Shown here piece by piece: positions 36,332 through 46,097 of a stretch of DNA of 64,000 bases. The DNA is from VBAS01 sp035318985 (GTDB taxonomy: Bacteria > Bacteroidota > Bacteroidia > Chitinophagales > Chitinophagaceae), in NCBI GenBank assembly GCA_035318985.1, contig DATHDP010000130.1:6405-70404 (forward strand). Reading direction: 5' to 3'. The notes under the pieces are model-generated. The model saw only the letters and a program-made list of their open reading frames with translations. It was not told where the DNA came from and searched no databases. Every line of letters starts with the position of its first letter. The first letter of the stretch is position 1. Position numbers and translations under genes: made by a program.

Positions 36332-37453
36332 TCACAGTGACAGGCTTACTTTTTTGCCACTTTTAATTGCAGCATAGATTGCATCAATGATCTTCAGGTC
36401 TTTTAAACCTTCTTCTCCATCAACGGGCACTATCGGTTGTTTACCTTCTAAAATGATTTCTGCCATTCTATCCATCTGTACTGTTTGATGCGTAACGTGC
36501 GGATGATCCAACTCGCCTTTATTTGTTCTTCCTTTTATAGGGCCATAGCCAGTGGAAGGCTTCAATTCTGCAAATCCTTTTTCAGCATTTAAGAAAAAGC
36601 TGTCAAGGTTATTCATAGTATAAGTTGATAAACAGGATGCCACCGCTCCACTGGGAAAACCTAATTGAAACAGGATCGTTTCATCAACACCATCTTTAAA
36701 CTTTTCTTTATTTGTTTTGGTTTCTTGTGCTGTCACCCATATTGGTTCTTCACCTATCATATACCTTGCGCCATTTATCGAATAGATCCCAATATCCATC
36801 ATTGCACCGCCACCTGATAATTCCTTTTTCAATCTCCACTGTGTTGGATCGCCAATTTGAAAACCGGATAACCCCTGGAAAAATAAAACTTTTCCAAACT
36901 CTCCGTCCTTTCTCATACGGATCACTTCAAGTGTTTTTGGTTCAAAGTGCATGCGATAGCCCACCAACAATTTCACATTTGCTTTTTTACAAGCAGCGAC
37001 CATCTGTTCTCCGTCTTTAGCATTGATCGACATTGGTTTTTCAGAGATCACATGCTTACCAGCTTTGGCCACTCTTATGGCCGCATCTTTATGCAATGCA
37101 TTTGGCGTAATAATATATACTGCATCAATATCAGGATTATTTTTTATGCTATCATAATTTTCATAGTTGTAGCAATTCTTTTCAGGGATATTATATTTTG
37201 CCTGCCATGCTGTTATCTTAGAGGGTGTACCACTTATTACACCAACCAATTTTGCTTTTGTGCAATCTTTCATTGCATCTGCTACACGGGTGCCATAACT
37301 ACCAAGACCCATGATGGCTACACGCAACAGAGGCCCATCATATTTTTTACTCTTTATTTCATTCAAGCTTTCCAAGTAATCTTTTTTTGATAAAAGAGGT
37401 AATGCAATTAATGAACCAGTAAGCTTCTGTAAAAAGTTTCTACGAGTATTCAT
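36332..37453 (-). CDS. Tat-exported Gfo/Idh/MocA oxidoreductase
   Basis: The N-terminus MNTRRNFLQKLTGSLIALPL is a Tat-type signal, so the protein should fold with its cofactor in the cytoplasm and then be exported. The Rossmann segment VAIMGLGSYGTRVADA and the EKPM motif near residue 137 identify the family. At 373 residues it is full length. It is one of several exported sugar-acid enzymes transcribed leftward here. It probably oxidises or modifies a sugar in the periplasm with a tightly held nucleotide. Confidence 0.88.
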   Translation of the reverse strand: MNTRRNFLQKLTGSLIALPLLSKKDYLESLNEIKSKKYDGPLLRVAIMGLGSYGTRVADAMKDCTKAKLVGVISGTPSKITAWQAKYNIPEKNCYNYENYDSIKNNPDIDAVYIITPNALHKDAAIRVAKAGKHVISEKPMSINAKDGEQMVAACKKANVKLLVGYRMHFEPKTLEVIRMRKDGEFGKVLFFQGLSGFQIGDPTQWRLKKELSGGGAMMDIGIYSINGARYMIGEEPIWVTAQETKTNKEKFKDGVDETILFQLGFPSGAVASCLSTYTMNNLDSFFLNAEKGFAELKPSTGYGPIKGRTNKGELDHPHVTHQTVQMDRMAEIILEGKQPIVPVDGEEGLKDLKIIDAIYAAIKSGKKVSLSL

Positions 37454-37480
37454 GATTTATTTTATTTAAATGTGATCTGT

Positions 37481-38755
37481 TTACTCAAAAAAAGGAATTC
37501 CTGGAATGGCATATTTCTTCATTCCCTCTTCGTTTATTTCCACACCAATGCCTGGTTTTTCAGAAACAGTAATGAAACTATCTTTTACCCATTCGCCATC
37601 ATATTTTATAATATCCTTGAACATCGGGTCAGTATGAAAATAAGATTGCCATTCTAAAATTAAAAAGTTTGGAACAGATGCACACACATGTGCAGAAGCC
37701 ATAGCACCAAGAAAAGATGCAACCATATGAGGAGCAAATGGTGTATAATATAAATTGGCAAGGTTAGCAATACGTTGTCCTTCACCTAAGCCACCGGTTT
37801 TCTGAAGATCGGGCATGACGATATCGACGGCGCCGATCTCAAGCATTCTTCTAAAACCATAAGCGAGGTAATGATTTTCTCCAGCTGCAATTGGTGTGCT
37901 TGTTGATTCAGTAATTAATTTATAAGCTTCTACATTTTCTGCTGGTATTGGCTCTTCAAGCCAAAGGAGTTTCAAAGGTTCCAACAGTTTAGCAACTGCT
38001 TGCCCTGTTACTGCATCATATCTTCCATGCATATCAACCAGTATATCTATTTTCGGACCCACAGCCTCACGGGCTGCAGCAATTTGATCATACATTCTTT
38101 GCAATTCAGCAGGACTTGCCGTCCAGTTATATGCATCATACTTATTAGGATCATTCGCCTGGTCGAGATCAAACTTCATTGCATTAAAGCCCATACTCTT
38201 TGCCTTCAATGCAGCATCAGCAAAATCTTTGGGCACGGGTAAGGTTCGTTGATACAAAGCTGTATCGCAATACACTCTTACTTTATCACGAAACTTTCCA
38301 CCGAGTAATTGGTAAACGGGCAAGTTCAATGCTTTGCCTGCAATATCCCATAACGCAGTTTCTATTGCTGAAAGAACTGCAACATACATTCCCGATTGTG
38401 CTCCCTGGAAAAACCCTGACCGACGAATATCTTCAAAAAGACGATGAACATTCAACGGATTTTTTCCTTTGAGCCTGGCAGCAAAATTTTTTACTAAATG
38501 ATAAGTGCCGGGTATTGCATCCACACCTTCACCACATCCCCAGATATCCTGGTTGGTATAAACTTTTACCATAACACTTCCCCGTATGTAGCCACATTTT
38601 ATATCAGTGATCTTTAGATCGGCAGGAGCAGATCGTTTTGATGTTTTATCAATCGCCTGTTCATATCCCTGGCCAAATGTCGGCAGGGATGCGAACGGTG
38701 TCATTGCTGCAGCCACTGCAGCTTTTGTTATAAATGATCTTCTTGAGTTTGCCAT
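37481..38755 (-). CDS. Tat-exported mandelate racemase/enolase-superfamily dehydratase
   Basis: MANSRRSFITKAAVAAAM is a Tat signal. The barrel carries enolase-superfamily metal ligands D241 (LVDMHGRYD), E267 (LWLEEP) and E293 (AAGENHY), with a late D316 (MPDLQ) and H343 (APHM). Such enzymes dehydrate aldonic acids to 2-keto-3-deoxy acids. Export is unusual for this chemistry. It lies 25 bp from the RraA-like gene 38781, which is also exported. A paralogue with the same partner type lies at 40915. The substrate is unknown. Confidence 0.87.
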   Translation of the reverse strand: MANSRRSFITKAAVAAAMTPFASLPTFGQGYEQAIDKTSKRSAPADLKITDIKCGYIRGSVMVKVYTNQDIWGCGEGVDAIPGTYHLVKNFAARLKGKNPLNVHRLFEDIRRSGFFQGAQSGMYVAVLSAIETALWDIAGKALNLPVYQLLGGKFRDKVRVYCDTALYQRTLPVPKDFADAALKAKSMGFNAMKFDLDQANDPNKYDAYNWTASPAELQRMYDQIAAAREAVGPKIDILVDMHGRYDAVTGQAVAKLLEPLKLLWLEEPIPAENVEAYKLITESTSTPIAAGENHYLAYGFRRMLEIGAVDIVMPDLQKTGGLGEGQRIANLANLYYTPFAPHMVASFLGAMASAHVCASVPNFLILEWQSYFHTDPMFKDIIKYDGEWVKDSFITVSEKPGIGVEINEEGMKKYAIPGIPFFE

Positions 38756-38780
38756 TATTAATTTTTAATTCTTAATTTAT

Positions 38781-39743
38781 TTACCATGTACGGTCCTTCA
38801 AATATTTTTGAATTTGTTCTTTAGGCACGGGCAATTCATTAATATGATCATTCAGCCATTTGGAAAAATCCCGTTCGATCTCATCACTCCATCTTGCATC
38901 AATTTGTCCTGCTGTATATTTTCCTTCTCTCAACCGCTGATGACCAAACATATCCCGAAGCCGAACTATTTCGGAAGTAGTTACAACTTGTTCGGCTAAA
39001 TGAGGGGGAATAAAAACAACGACGCCGAGTTTGCCCAAAACAACATCACCCGGCATTACCGTTACTGTACGAATTCTTGTAGGTTGATTAATGCCAACGA
39101 TCATTGTAGTCAGATCGCCCCTTCTTCCCTCATTATCTACTTGCGGATTATGATAGGAAGGATCATAACTCGTATAAAAAGAAGTAAAACCTCCGATCTC
39201 TTTTAATCCTTCAACATCTCTTAATGCTCCATCATACACAATACCATTCCCACTTCTTGCATAAATGGCATTGCCAACATTATCACCGATCGTTGGTCCA
39301 TTACGATGTGCACCAAACTGATCAGCAACATATACATCACCTTTCACTAGTAATTCAACTGCCCAAACATTCTGAGCTCTTCTTCCTTCTTTTTTACCTG
39401 CTGAATCAATAGCCTTCCAAACATCAGGGCGACCAGGCATGAACGTTGCCGTCACTGCTCTGCCAACTAATACACTATCAGGATTTATTACCTGCCAACC
39501 TTCCGCTACCTGGTAACCATAACCAGCATTTTTCATTACCGCCCATGCTTCTTCCACACTTACGGATTTCATTCGTTTTAAAATATCATCAGGAACTTTT
39601 GGACGTCCATCAGCAAAACGATCTCCTTTCCAAAAAGGCGTTAATGCGATCAATTGCTCTTTTGTTATCTGTACTTGCTGGCTATGCAATTGCTTGACCG
39701 ATACAATAACTATAAAAATCATTATGAATTTTAACCTTGACAT
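38781..39743 (-). CDS. Exported RraA-like (HMG/CHA aldolase-family) protein
   Basis: A Sec signal peptide (residues 1 to about 21, ending QLHS) precedes a domain of the RraA/HMG aldolase family. It has GDNVGNAIYARS (153-164) and VYDGALRDVEGL (169-180), where R175 and D176 match the catalytic Arg-Asp pair of those aldolases. The cytoplasmic family members cleave 4-hydroxy-2-oxo acids, giving pyruvate. An exported version next to a dehydratase suggests cleavage of 2-keto-3-deoxy acids outside the cytoplasm. This is inference. A close paralogue lies at 42534. Confidence 0.8.
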   Translation of the reverse strand: MSRLKFIMIFIVIVSVKQLHSQQVQITKEQLIALTPFWKGDRFADGRPKVPDDILKRMKSVSVEEAWAVMKNAGYGYQVAEGWQVINPDSVLVGRAVTATFMPGRPDVWKAIDSAGKKEGRRAQNVWAVELLVKGDVYVADQFGAHRNGPTIGDNVGNAIYARSGNGIVYDGALRDVEGLKEIGGFTSFYTSYDPSYHNPQVDNEGRRGDLTTMIVGINQPTRIRTVTVMPGDVVLGKLGVVVFIPPHLAEQVVTTSEIVRLRDMFGHQRLREGKYTAGQIDARWSDEIERDFSKWLNDHINELPVPKEQIQKYLKDRTW

Positions 39744-39754
39744 AGTATAAAGAT

Positions 39755-40894
39755 TTATGTTGATGAAATTTGTATTTCAACTTTTGATTTCTTTTTTTCT
39801 TCTTCAAGATCTTCTTTTGGTATCCGGTTATGCCACCAGCTTGCCAGTGTTGAACCCGTAACATTCATTACGGGTCCGAATATGGCAGGAGCCAACCCTG
39901 CAGTCGCTAATTTTCCCATGGATAACGCAAGGCCTGATGCAAGACCTGCATTCTGCATTCCAACTTCCAAAGCGATCGTTCTTGAATCTTTTTCTGTGAA
40001 TTTTAAAATTCTTGCAGACCAGTAACCAAAAAAATAACCTGCAAGATTATGTATAAGCGTTGCTACTATCAATAAGGCACCAACCTTCAAAAGATTATCT
40101 CTTCCTGCAGCAGTGATAATAGTTATTATAAACGCAATGCCACCCATTGAAAGAAGCGGCATAGCCTTATCAAGCCACTTGAATTTTCCATGAATGAGGT
40201 AATGAAAAGCGAGACCAGCTGTAACAGGAAGTATAACGATCTTAGTGATATCCCAAACCATACTCCAGAAATTGATCTCAACAAAACTTCCTCCCAACCA
40301 TCGCATTAATAATGGTGTAAGAAAAGGGGCAAGTATTGTTGAAATGGTGGTTACAGAAACTGATAAGGCGAGATTTGCTCTTGCGAGATACGACATTACA
40401 TTGGATGCAAGACCACTTGGGCAACAACCAACGAGAATAATTCCTGCAGCGATCTCATTGGGAAAATGAAATAAATTGGCGACAGTAAATCCAACAAGTG
40501 GCATGATGATATAGTGACCTACAACACCAATGATAATTCCTTTTGGCATTTTTATCACATTGGCAAAATCCTTTAAACTTAATTCCGTGCCCATCCCAAA
40601 CATGATGATCTGGAGTAAAGGAATGATCAATGCAGATAATTTGTAATCACCGATCGTTTTAAAGTATTGCGGATGATACATGGCAATACTAACTGCTCCA
40701 AGTATCATCATTGTGTAAGAAAGGCCTTTTAGGGTCTTGCTACTCCTGAATGCAAAAGCGATGCTGAAAAAAAATGCCATCAGAAACCAGCCACTTACAT
40801 TATGCATTTCTTTCAGGGAAAAAAATGCGAACAACAAAATAAAGATCGCTGCAAGACTGTAAAAGATCCGGGAAATATTTTTTGAATAACTCAT
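39755..40894 (-). CDS. Bile acid:sodium symporter family (BASS) transporter
   Basis: The 379-residue protein has about nine to ten hydrophobic segments and family-like stretches such as MGTELSLKDFANVIKMPKG (about 100-118) and LVGCCPSGLASNVMSYLARA (about 153-172). BASS carriers move organic anions with sodium; known members take bile acids, pyruvate or other keto acids. It lies between the two exported dehydratase/aldolase pairs, 11 bp before an RraA-like gene. It may import the product of that chemistry. Confidence 0.88.
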   Translation of the reverse strand: MSYSKNISRIFYSLAAIFILLFAFFSLKEMHNVSGWFLMAFFFSIAFAFRSSKTLKGLSYTMMILGAVSIAMYHPQYFKTIGDYKLSALIIPLLQIIMFGMGTELSLKDFANVIKMPKGIIIGVVGHYIIMPLVGFTVANLFHFPNEIAAGIILVGCCPSGLASNVMSYLARANLALSVSVTTISTILAPFLTPLLMRWLGGSFVEINFWSMVWDITKIVILPVTAGLAFHYLIHGKFKWLDKAMPLLSMGGIAFIITIITAAGRDNLLKVGALLIVATLIHNLAGYFFGYWSARILKFTEKDSRTIALEVGMQNAGLASGLALSMGKLATAGLAPAIFGPVMNVTGSTLASWWHNRIPKEDLEEEKKKSKVEIQISST

Positions 40895-40914
40895 AGATAT
40901 TATTGAATGTATGA

Positions 40915-42408
40915 TTAGCTGAATATCCTGTCATGCGAACGTTTATCATTCCATTGCGGTGTTGGTTCAAAATAAGTTTTATCTGAAGGATGAAGATGCT
41001 GTTTAACTACTTCATCATTTAACTCAATGCCCAACCCTGGCGCACTTAGCGGAAGATTTGCAAAACCTTTTGTTATTAACTTTCTTCCATCAGTAGTTTT
41101 TACTAAGCTTTCCCACCAGGGCAAGTCAATTGAGTGATGTTCCAATGCTAAAAAGTTTTGAGTAGCTGCTGCACAATGCACATTGGCCATAAACGAAACC
41201 GGTGTTCCTGCCTGGTGCATCGCCATTGCCACACCATGTTCTTCGGCATAATCGCCAATTCTTTTTGTTTCCAGCAAACCACCGGATGAAGCTAAGTCCG
41301 GATGAACAATGTCTACCGCATGAATATCAATCAATGGCTTAAAATTTTTCAGCAGGTAAATATCTTCCCCGGTAAGGCAAGGAGTTTCTAAAGCATCAGA
41401 CATCATTTTCCATTGGTCAGTCAGTTCCCATGAAACAATATCTTCAAGCCAGGCAAGCCTGTATTTTTCAACGGCCTTTCCAAGTCTGATACCGTTGTTA
41501 AAATCAAAATGTCCGTAATGATCTGTTGCCAATGGAATATCATATCCTAACATGCCTCTTACTGTATCTACTAATTTTGCCAACTCATCAAGGCCTTTAT
41601 CGGTGATCTGTATTTGTGTGAATGGATGAAGCGTATTTCCATAAGACATATAATTACTCTGATCACCCCATTGTGCTAAATTCCCCTGTGCATTTTGCCA
41701 AAACTTATCATTCACTAATGCACCGGGAATATTTTTTAATTCACCGATACCAAGATCCATCTTTAACCACGTATATCCCTGGTCGTTGATTCGGTAATTC
41801 ATTAGCTTTTTTTGTTCTTCGGGGGATCCTGCTTCAGGCGTATCTGCATACAATCTTATTTTATCCCGATACCGGCCACCTAATAATTGCCAGCATGGTA
41901 CATTATAAGCTTTGCCGCAAATATCCCATAGCGCCATTTCAACACCGCACACACCGCCGGCTTGCCGGCTTTGCCCACCGAATTGTTTTATTGATTTAAA
42001 AACCTGTTCTACGTTGCATGGATTTTGTCCCAGCAGGCGGCTCTTCAGCATTAAAGCATAACGTTCATCAGCGCCATCTCTAACTTCACCCAAACCATAA
42101 ATGCCCTGGTTGGTATCAATACGAATAATAGATGTACGGCCAAGTACTGTTGTAGTAGCATAACGCAGATCTGTTATTTTTAGATCTGATGGTGCCCCGT
42201 AACGGCTTACTTTCTGAGTACTTTGTGCAACCAGGTCTTCAATGGGTGAAAACATAAATGCACCACCTAATGCAATTCCGCCCATCGCTGTTTTTTTAAA
42301 AAATGAGCGACGACTGTTTTCATTTTCTTCTTTTTGATTGGTTACACCAGGAGTTATGTCTTGATCTTTTAAACCAAGTTTTTTTAGATATTTTTCTGAG
42401 GGTGTCAT
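40915..42408 (-). CDS. Tat-exported mandelate racemase/enolase-superfamily dehydratase, second copy
   Basis: The signal has an extended n-region. The twin arginine is at residues 33-34 (NSRRSFFKKTAMGG), followed by a hydrophobic core. Metal ligands fit D296 (ATDHYGH), E322 (AWLEDI) and E348 (LTGEDIY), with D371 (VHPDL) and H398 (AMHQAG). The sequence clearly differs from the paralogue at 37481, including a longer middle loop (about 220-270), so it probably acts on another sugar acid. It is followed by an RraA-like partner upstream of it on this strand (42534). Confidence 0.87.
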   Translation of the reverse strand: MTPSEKYLKKLGLKDQDITPGVTNQKEENENSRRSFFKKTAMGGIALGGAFMFSPIEDLVAQSTQKVSRYGAPSDLKITDLRYATTTVLGRTSIIRIDTNQGIYGLGEVRDGADERYALMLKSRLLGQNPCNVEQVFKSIKQFGGQSRQAGGVCGVEMALWDICGKAYNVPCWQLLGGRYRDKIRLYADTPEAGSPEEQKKLMNYRINDQGYTWLKMDLGIGELKNIPGALVNDKFWQNAQGNLAQWGDQSNYMSYGNTLHPFTQIQITDKGLDELAKLVDTVRGMLGYDIPLATDHYGHFDFNNGIRLGKAVEKYRLAWLEDIVSWELTDQWKMMSDALETPCLTGEDIYLLKNFKPLIDIHAVDIVHPDLASSGGLLETKRIGDYAEEHGVAMAMHQAGTPVSFMANVHCAAATQNFLALEHHSIDLPWWESLVKTTDGRKLITKGFANLPLSAPGLGIELNDEVVKQHLHPSDKTYFEPTPQWNDKRSHDRIFS

Positions 42409-42414
42409 ATTTGG

Positions 42415-42522
42415 AAGTTTTAAGTGTTAAGTAATAAGTTATATGTGTGTTGAATTTTATTTGGCTTTTTAGTTATCGTTTTAGGTCCAGCATTTACTTA
42501 CTTAAAACTTAGAACCTAAAAC
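42415..42522. repeat. Intergenic nested inverted repeats
   Basis: Two short inverted repeats lie in the 125-bp gap between the dehydratase and RraA-like genes. AAGTTTTAAGT (42415-42425) pairs with ACTTAAAACTT (42500-42510). GTTTTAGGT (42478-42486) pairs with ACCTAAAAC (42514-42522). They resemble the AT-rich dispersed intergenic palindromes of this lineage and could form alternative hairpins in the mRNA. Confidence 0.55.
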
Positions 42523-42533
42523 TTACCACCTCT

Positions 42534-43460
42534 TTACCAGTTACGGTCTTTCATAAACTTGTCTAATTCCTCTTTAGTCATTGGTAGTTTATCAGGATTA
42601 TCTTTTATCCATTGTAAAAAATCTTTTTTGATCTCATCGGTCCATGCAGTATCGATCTGACCAGGAGTATATTTTCCTTCACGTAAACGTTGATGACCGA
42701 ATGCATCACGCAATGCAATGAATTCAGCATTCAGCACAACTGTATCTAAAAGATGCGCAGGAATAAAAACTACTCCATATTTTTTTGCAAGTACCGCGTC
42801 ACCGGGTAAAACAGTTGCCCTGCCAATACGAATAGGAACATTAATGCCGCTAAGCATCATCTGTTGAATATAAGAAGGGTCATTTCCTTTTGTCCATGAA
42901 TTAAAACCTTTGATCTCATCTAAACCTTCCACATCTCTTACCGAGCCATAAAAAATTACACCACGATGTGACTTGGCATAAATAGCATTACCAAGATTAT
43001 CACCGATCAGCGTACCATCAGCCATTTTACCGTAGCTATCTGCTACATATACATCACCATCTTTCAATACATCAATGGGCCATGAGTTTGGGGCGCCAAT
43101 TCTTTTCTCATTTTTACCGATCTCTTTTATGATCTTATCAACGTCGGGACGCATAGGCATGTATTGTGCCGTCACTACTCTTCCAGTCATTACAGAATCA
43201 GGAAACTGGATCATCCAATCCCCTTCAAATTGATTTTGATACCCTTTATTGCGAAGCACTCCCCATGCTTCTTCTAAATGAACCTTTTTTAATCTTTCCA
43301 ACATTTTGTCAGATACCTTAGGTCTTCCGTCTGGGAAACGTTCACCTTTCCATTCGGGAGTATATCCTTTTATTTGATCGGGAGTAAGTGTTACCTGCTG
43401 AGCTGATATTGTTAATGAGAAATACAACAGGATGATCATTTGCAGTATTCTTTTTTTCAT
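42534..43460 (-). CDS. Exported RraA-like (HMG/CHA aldolase-family) protein, second copy
   Basis: A Sec signal (residues 1-20, ending TISA) is followed by an RraA domain with GDNLGNAIYAKS (153-164) and FYGSVRDVEGL (170-180). R175 and D176 keep the aldolase pair. The N-terminal mature segment (GYTPEWKGERFPDGRPKV) closely parallels the copy at 38781, showing they are paralogues. The role is inferred as for that copy: aldol cleavage of a keto-deoxy acid in the periplasm. It lies 37 bp from the FGGY kinase. Confidence 0.8.
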   Translation of the reverse strand: MKKRILQMIILLYFSLTISAQQVTLTPDQIKGYTPEWKGERFPDGRPKVSDKMLERLKKVHLEEAWGVLRNKGYQNQFEGDWMIQFPDSVMTGRVVTAQYMPMRPDVDKIIKEIGKNEKRIGAPNSWPIDVLKDGDVYVADSYGKMADGTLIGDNLGNAIYAKSHRGVIFYGSVRDVEGLDEIKGFNSWTKGNDPSYIQQMMLSGINVPIRIGRATVLPGDAVLAKKYGVVFIPAHLLDTVVLNAEFIALRDAFGHQRLREGKYTPGQIDTAWTDEIKKDFLQWIKDNPDKLPMTKEELDKFMKDRNW

Positions 43461-43497
43461 ATAGCGTGGTTTTATTAATTGAAAATTGATTTAATAT

Positions 43498-45009
43498 TTA
43501 TTGAAGGTTAGCGATCGCTTCAAATTCTGGTGCCAGCTTGGTACTTAAGCGTCCAAAAATTTCGAAGTATTTCATATATGCATTGTGATTTTGTTTTTCT
43601 GGTAAGTATTCATCAGGCAGCACCACTGTTTTTGCAGCTTCATCCAAATTTTTATAGATGCCCATTTCTGTTGCAGCTACGAGGAATGCACCATAACTAA
43701 CACTGTGAAAATTTTGACGTAGTTGTACGGGCTTATTAAAAATATCGGCGATCATTTGTGTACAGAAAGGAATGTTTGCAAAACTTCCGTTGATAGAAAG
43801 CCGTTTAATGCCACGATGTTCTTCTAATGTTTTTCCAATGCTGTAGATCTCATAAAGAATTCCTTCAATAGTTGCTCTTATAAAATGTTTTCTTTCGTGT
43901 TTTATATTCAATCCGAAATAAACACCTTTTGCATTGGCATTCCAGATTGGTGCTCTTTCGCCAAGTAAATAAGGAAGAAACAATAACCCTTCAGAGCCTG
44001 CCGGAACTTTTGAAGCCTCTGTGATCAGATCCTGCATGCTGAATTCAACATCAAATGGATTTCTAAAATCACCGAACTGTTTGGTAAACCATTCAAAAAT
44101 TACTCCGCCATTATTGGTTGGTCCTCCTGAAACATAACGACCCTCTGTAAGCAGGTAATTAAAAAAACGTTGCTTATCATCTTTTAATACTTTATCACCC
44201 ATCACTCTCACTGCACCGCTATCTTCAATTGTTATTGTTGCTTTGCCTTCTCCTTTTACACCATCACCAAGTATTGCCATACAACCATCACTTGAGCCAA
44301 CAATTATTTTTGTATCAGCAGGTAACCCAAGTGAACTCTGGTATGCTTTCTTCAATTTACCCAATGGGGTAAATACCGGGACAAGATCGGGTAACATTGC
44401 GGGAGTTATTCCTGCAAATTTTAAAGCATCAGCATCCCATTTTATCTTATGAATATTTAATAAACCCGTTGCAGATGCTATGCTGTAATCAATAATGTAC
44501 TCATCGGTAAGTTGTTTGATGATATAACTTTTGATGGATAAAAACTTACTTGTTTGCCTGAATCTTTCTTTATCGTTATTTTTTATCCAGGCTATTTTCA
44601 TCAATGGAGACATAGGGTGTAATGGCGTTCCGGTGGCTGTGTAAATAGTTTTTCCCAGCGCAGATGCTTTTAATTTATCTGCTTCTTTTTTTGCCCTGTT
44701 ATCAGACCAGGTAATTGCATTTCCCAAAGGATTGCCATTTTTGTCTACCGCTAATACACTATGCATCGATGCACTGAAACAAATGGAAGCGACCTTATAT
44801 TTCTTTGGATGAATATGCTCATTCAATAGGTTCTTTAATGAATACAACATGGTGATGAACATTTGGTCGGGATCCTGTTCACTATAATCTGGCTCGGTAT
44901 GAAAAGTAGGATAATAGCCCCGCTGCGAACCGATGACATTACCGTTTAGGTCAAATGCAAATACCCTTACTGCATTTGTTCCGAGTTCGATGGTAATTAT
45001 ACATTTCAT
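43498..45009 (-). CDS. FGGY-family carbohydrate kinase (gluconokinase-like)
   Basis: I chose the ATG at 45009 (MKCIITIELGTNAVRVFAF) because the longer start at 45054 overlaps the AraC-type gene and adds no family sequence. The product has the N-terminal phosphate-binding GTNAVR, the substrate segment YPTFHTEPDYSEQDPDQM, NRAKKEADKL, and the late FLPYLLGERAPIWN typical of the gluconate/xylulose branch. The first segment looks most like gluconokinases. It phosphorylates an open-chain or free sugar (acid) in the cytoplasm. Xylulose is an alternative substrate, given xylA in the window. Confidence 0.85.
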   Translation of the reverse strand: MKCIITIELGTNAVRVFAFDLNGNVIGSQRGYYPTFHTEPDYSEQDPDQMFITMLYSLKNLLNEHIHPKKYKVASICFSASMHSVLAVDKNGNPLGNAITWSDNRAKKEADKLKASALGKTIYTATGTPLHPMSPLMKIAWIKNNDKERFRQTSKFLSIKSYIIKQLTDEYIIDYSIASATGLLNIHKIKWDADALKFAGITPAMLPDLVPVFTPLGKLKKAYQSSLGLPADTKIIVGSSDGCMAILGDGVKGEGKATITIEDSGAVRVMGDKVLKDDKQRFFNYLLTEGRYVSGGPTNNGGVIFEWFTKQFGDFRNPFDVEFSMQDLITEASKVPAGSEGLLFLPYLLGERAPIWNANAKGVYFGLNIKHERKHFIRATIEGILYEIYSIGKTLEEHRGIKRLSINGSFANIPFCTQMIADIFNKPVQLRQNFHSVSYGAFLVAATEMGIYKNLDEAAKTVVLPDEYLPEKQNHNAYMKYFEIFGRLSTKLAPEFEAIANLQ

Positions 45010-45019
45010 ATTATGACAA

Positions 45020-45907
45020 TTAATCTTGTGATAAATTATTTTTTCTAAACTCACTCGGTGTGTAGGCTGTGAGTTTTTTAAAAGTTGTTGAAAAATGTTG
45101 TGATGAATAAAATCCTGTATCTAAGGCTATATCCGTTATGCTTACATCTTTTTTCTTTAAAAGTTTAATAGCTTCTGAAATCCGGATATTGATAAGATAA
45201 TTCAAGGGTGTAAATCCGGTATAGTTTTTTACTTTTTCATTAAACAAAGTTGTACCCATGCCCGCAATGGCTGCCATTTCTTCTACTGTCCATTGATGTG
45301 AAAGATTTTGACGCAATGCCTGCTCGAGCTGCATGAATACTTTCGGAAAATCTCTTGCACGATTATTTTGTTTTGTCAGGTGTCTTGTAATAATAATAAA
45401 CAACTCATCAATAAGTTGATTCGCTCTTGTCGTATATCCAATTTCCTGGTTAAAGATTTCATCATGTATATATCGAAGTATCCTTCCGGCTTCTGGTAAT
45501 TTTGAAAGCACCGGCATGGTGTTCATTAAAAGAACTTTGCTGATAGCCTGGCTTTCTGTTTCTGAAAGACTGCTCCACTTTCCTGGTAGCAATTCATTAT
45601 TTCCGTGGTTGGATATTTTAATATGTATCCATGAGATACTGCCGATCTCAAGCACTCCTTTTTCACTTCCGAATTTTTCATTTGGCATGATCAGTGAAAC
45701 ATCACCGGGATAAAGGATATAAGATTCATCATTAACTCTCCATTCAAATTTTCCTTCATTTATATAGTAAATGCGAATACATGCTGAAGCAGATTGTGGA
45801 AAAGAATTAAGATGAATTGCCTGGTTTTTTTTTGCACCAAGCTCTATGATGTGCGGGAATAATTGTAATTCCCCCGAAAGCCCTTGTTGAAATACAAATT
45901 GGTGCAT
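45020..45907 (-). CDS. AraC family transcriptional regulator
   Basis: Residues 1 to about 160 are a cupin-type sensing domain (YYINEGKFEWRVNDESYILYPG). The C-terminal 100 residues form the double helix-turn-helix (TVEEMAAIAGMGTTLFNEKVK and DIALDTGFYSSQHFSTTFKK). It is divergent from the SusC gene, sharing a 190-bp upstream gap. It also lies just upstream of the leftward kinase and sugar-acid genes. It is therefore placed to control both directions, probably in response to a sugar or sugar acid. Confidence 0.92.
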   Translation of the reverse strand: MHQFVFQQGLSGELQLFPHIIELGAKKNQAIHLNSFPQSASACIRIYYINEGKFEWRVNDESYILYPGDVSLIMPNEKFGSEKGVLEIGSISWIHIKISNHGNNELLPGKWSSLSETESQAISKVLLMNTMPVLSKLPEAGRILRYIHDEIFNQEIGYTTRANQLIDELFIIITRHLTKQNNRARDFPKVFMQLEQALRQNLSHQWTVEEMAAIAGMGTTLFNEKVKNYTGFTPLNYLINIRISEAIKLLKKKDVSITDIALDTGFYSSQHFSTTFKKLTAYTPSEFRKNNLSQD

Positions 45908-46097
45908 GCAATTGTTAAGTTAAGCAATCGTTCTTTCAGTTATAAAGAAATGAATTTATCACGTTCCGACTTGTACAAAATTCATCACTGTTTTTTTTTG
46001 GAAGTTTTTGAGTGAACAGTCAGATACTTTACATTCTGGATTTTTCGATGGATCCACTATTCGAGATTGCTATTGTTAATCAAAACAACTTGCTATT

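Noticed and set aside
45009..45054. Longer N-terminus for the FGGY kinase (start at 45054)
   Set aside because: It would overlap the AraC-type gene by 35 bp and adds residues before the conserved ELGTNAVR loop without family support.
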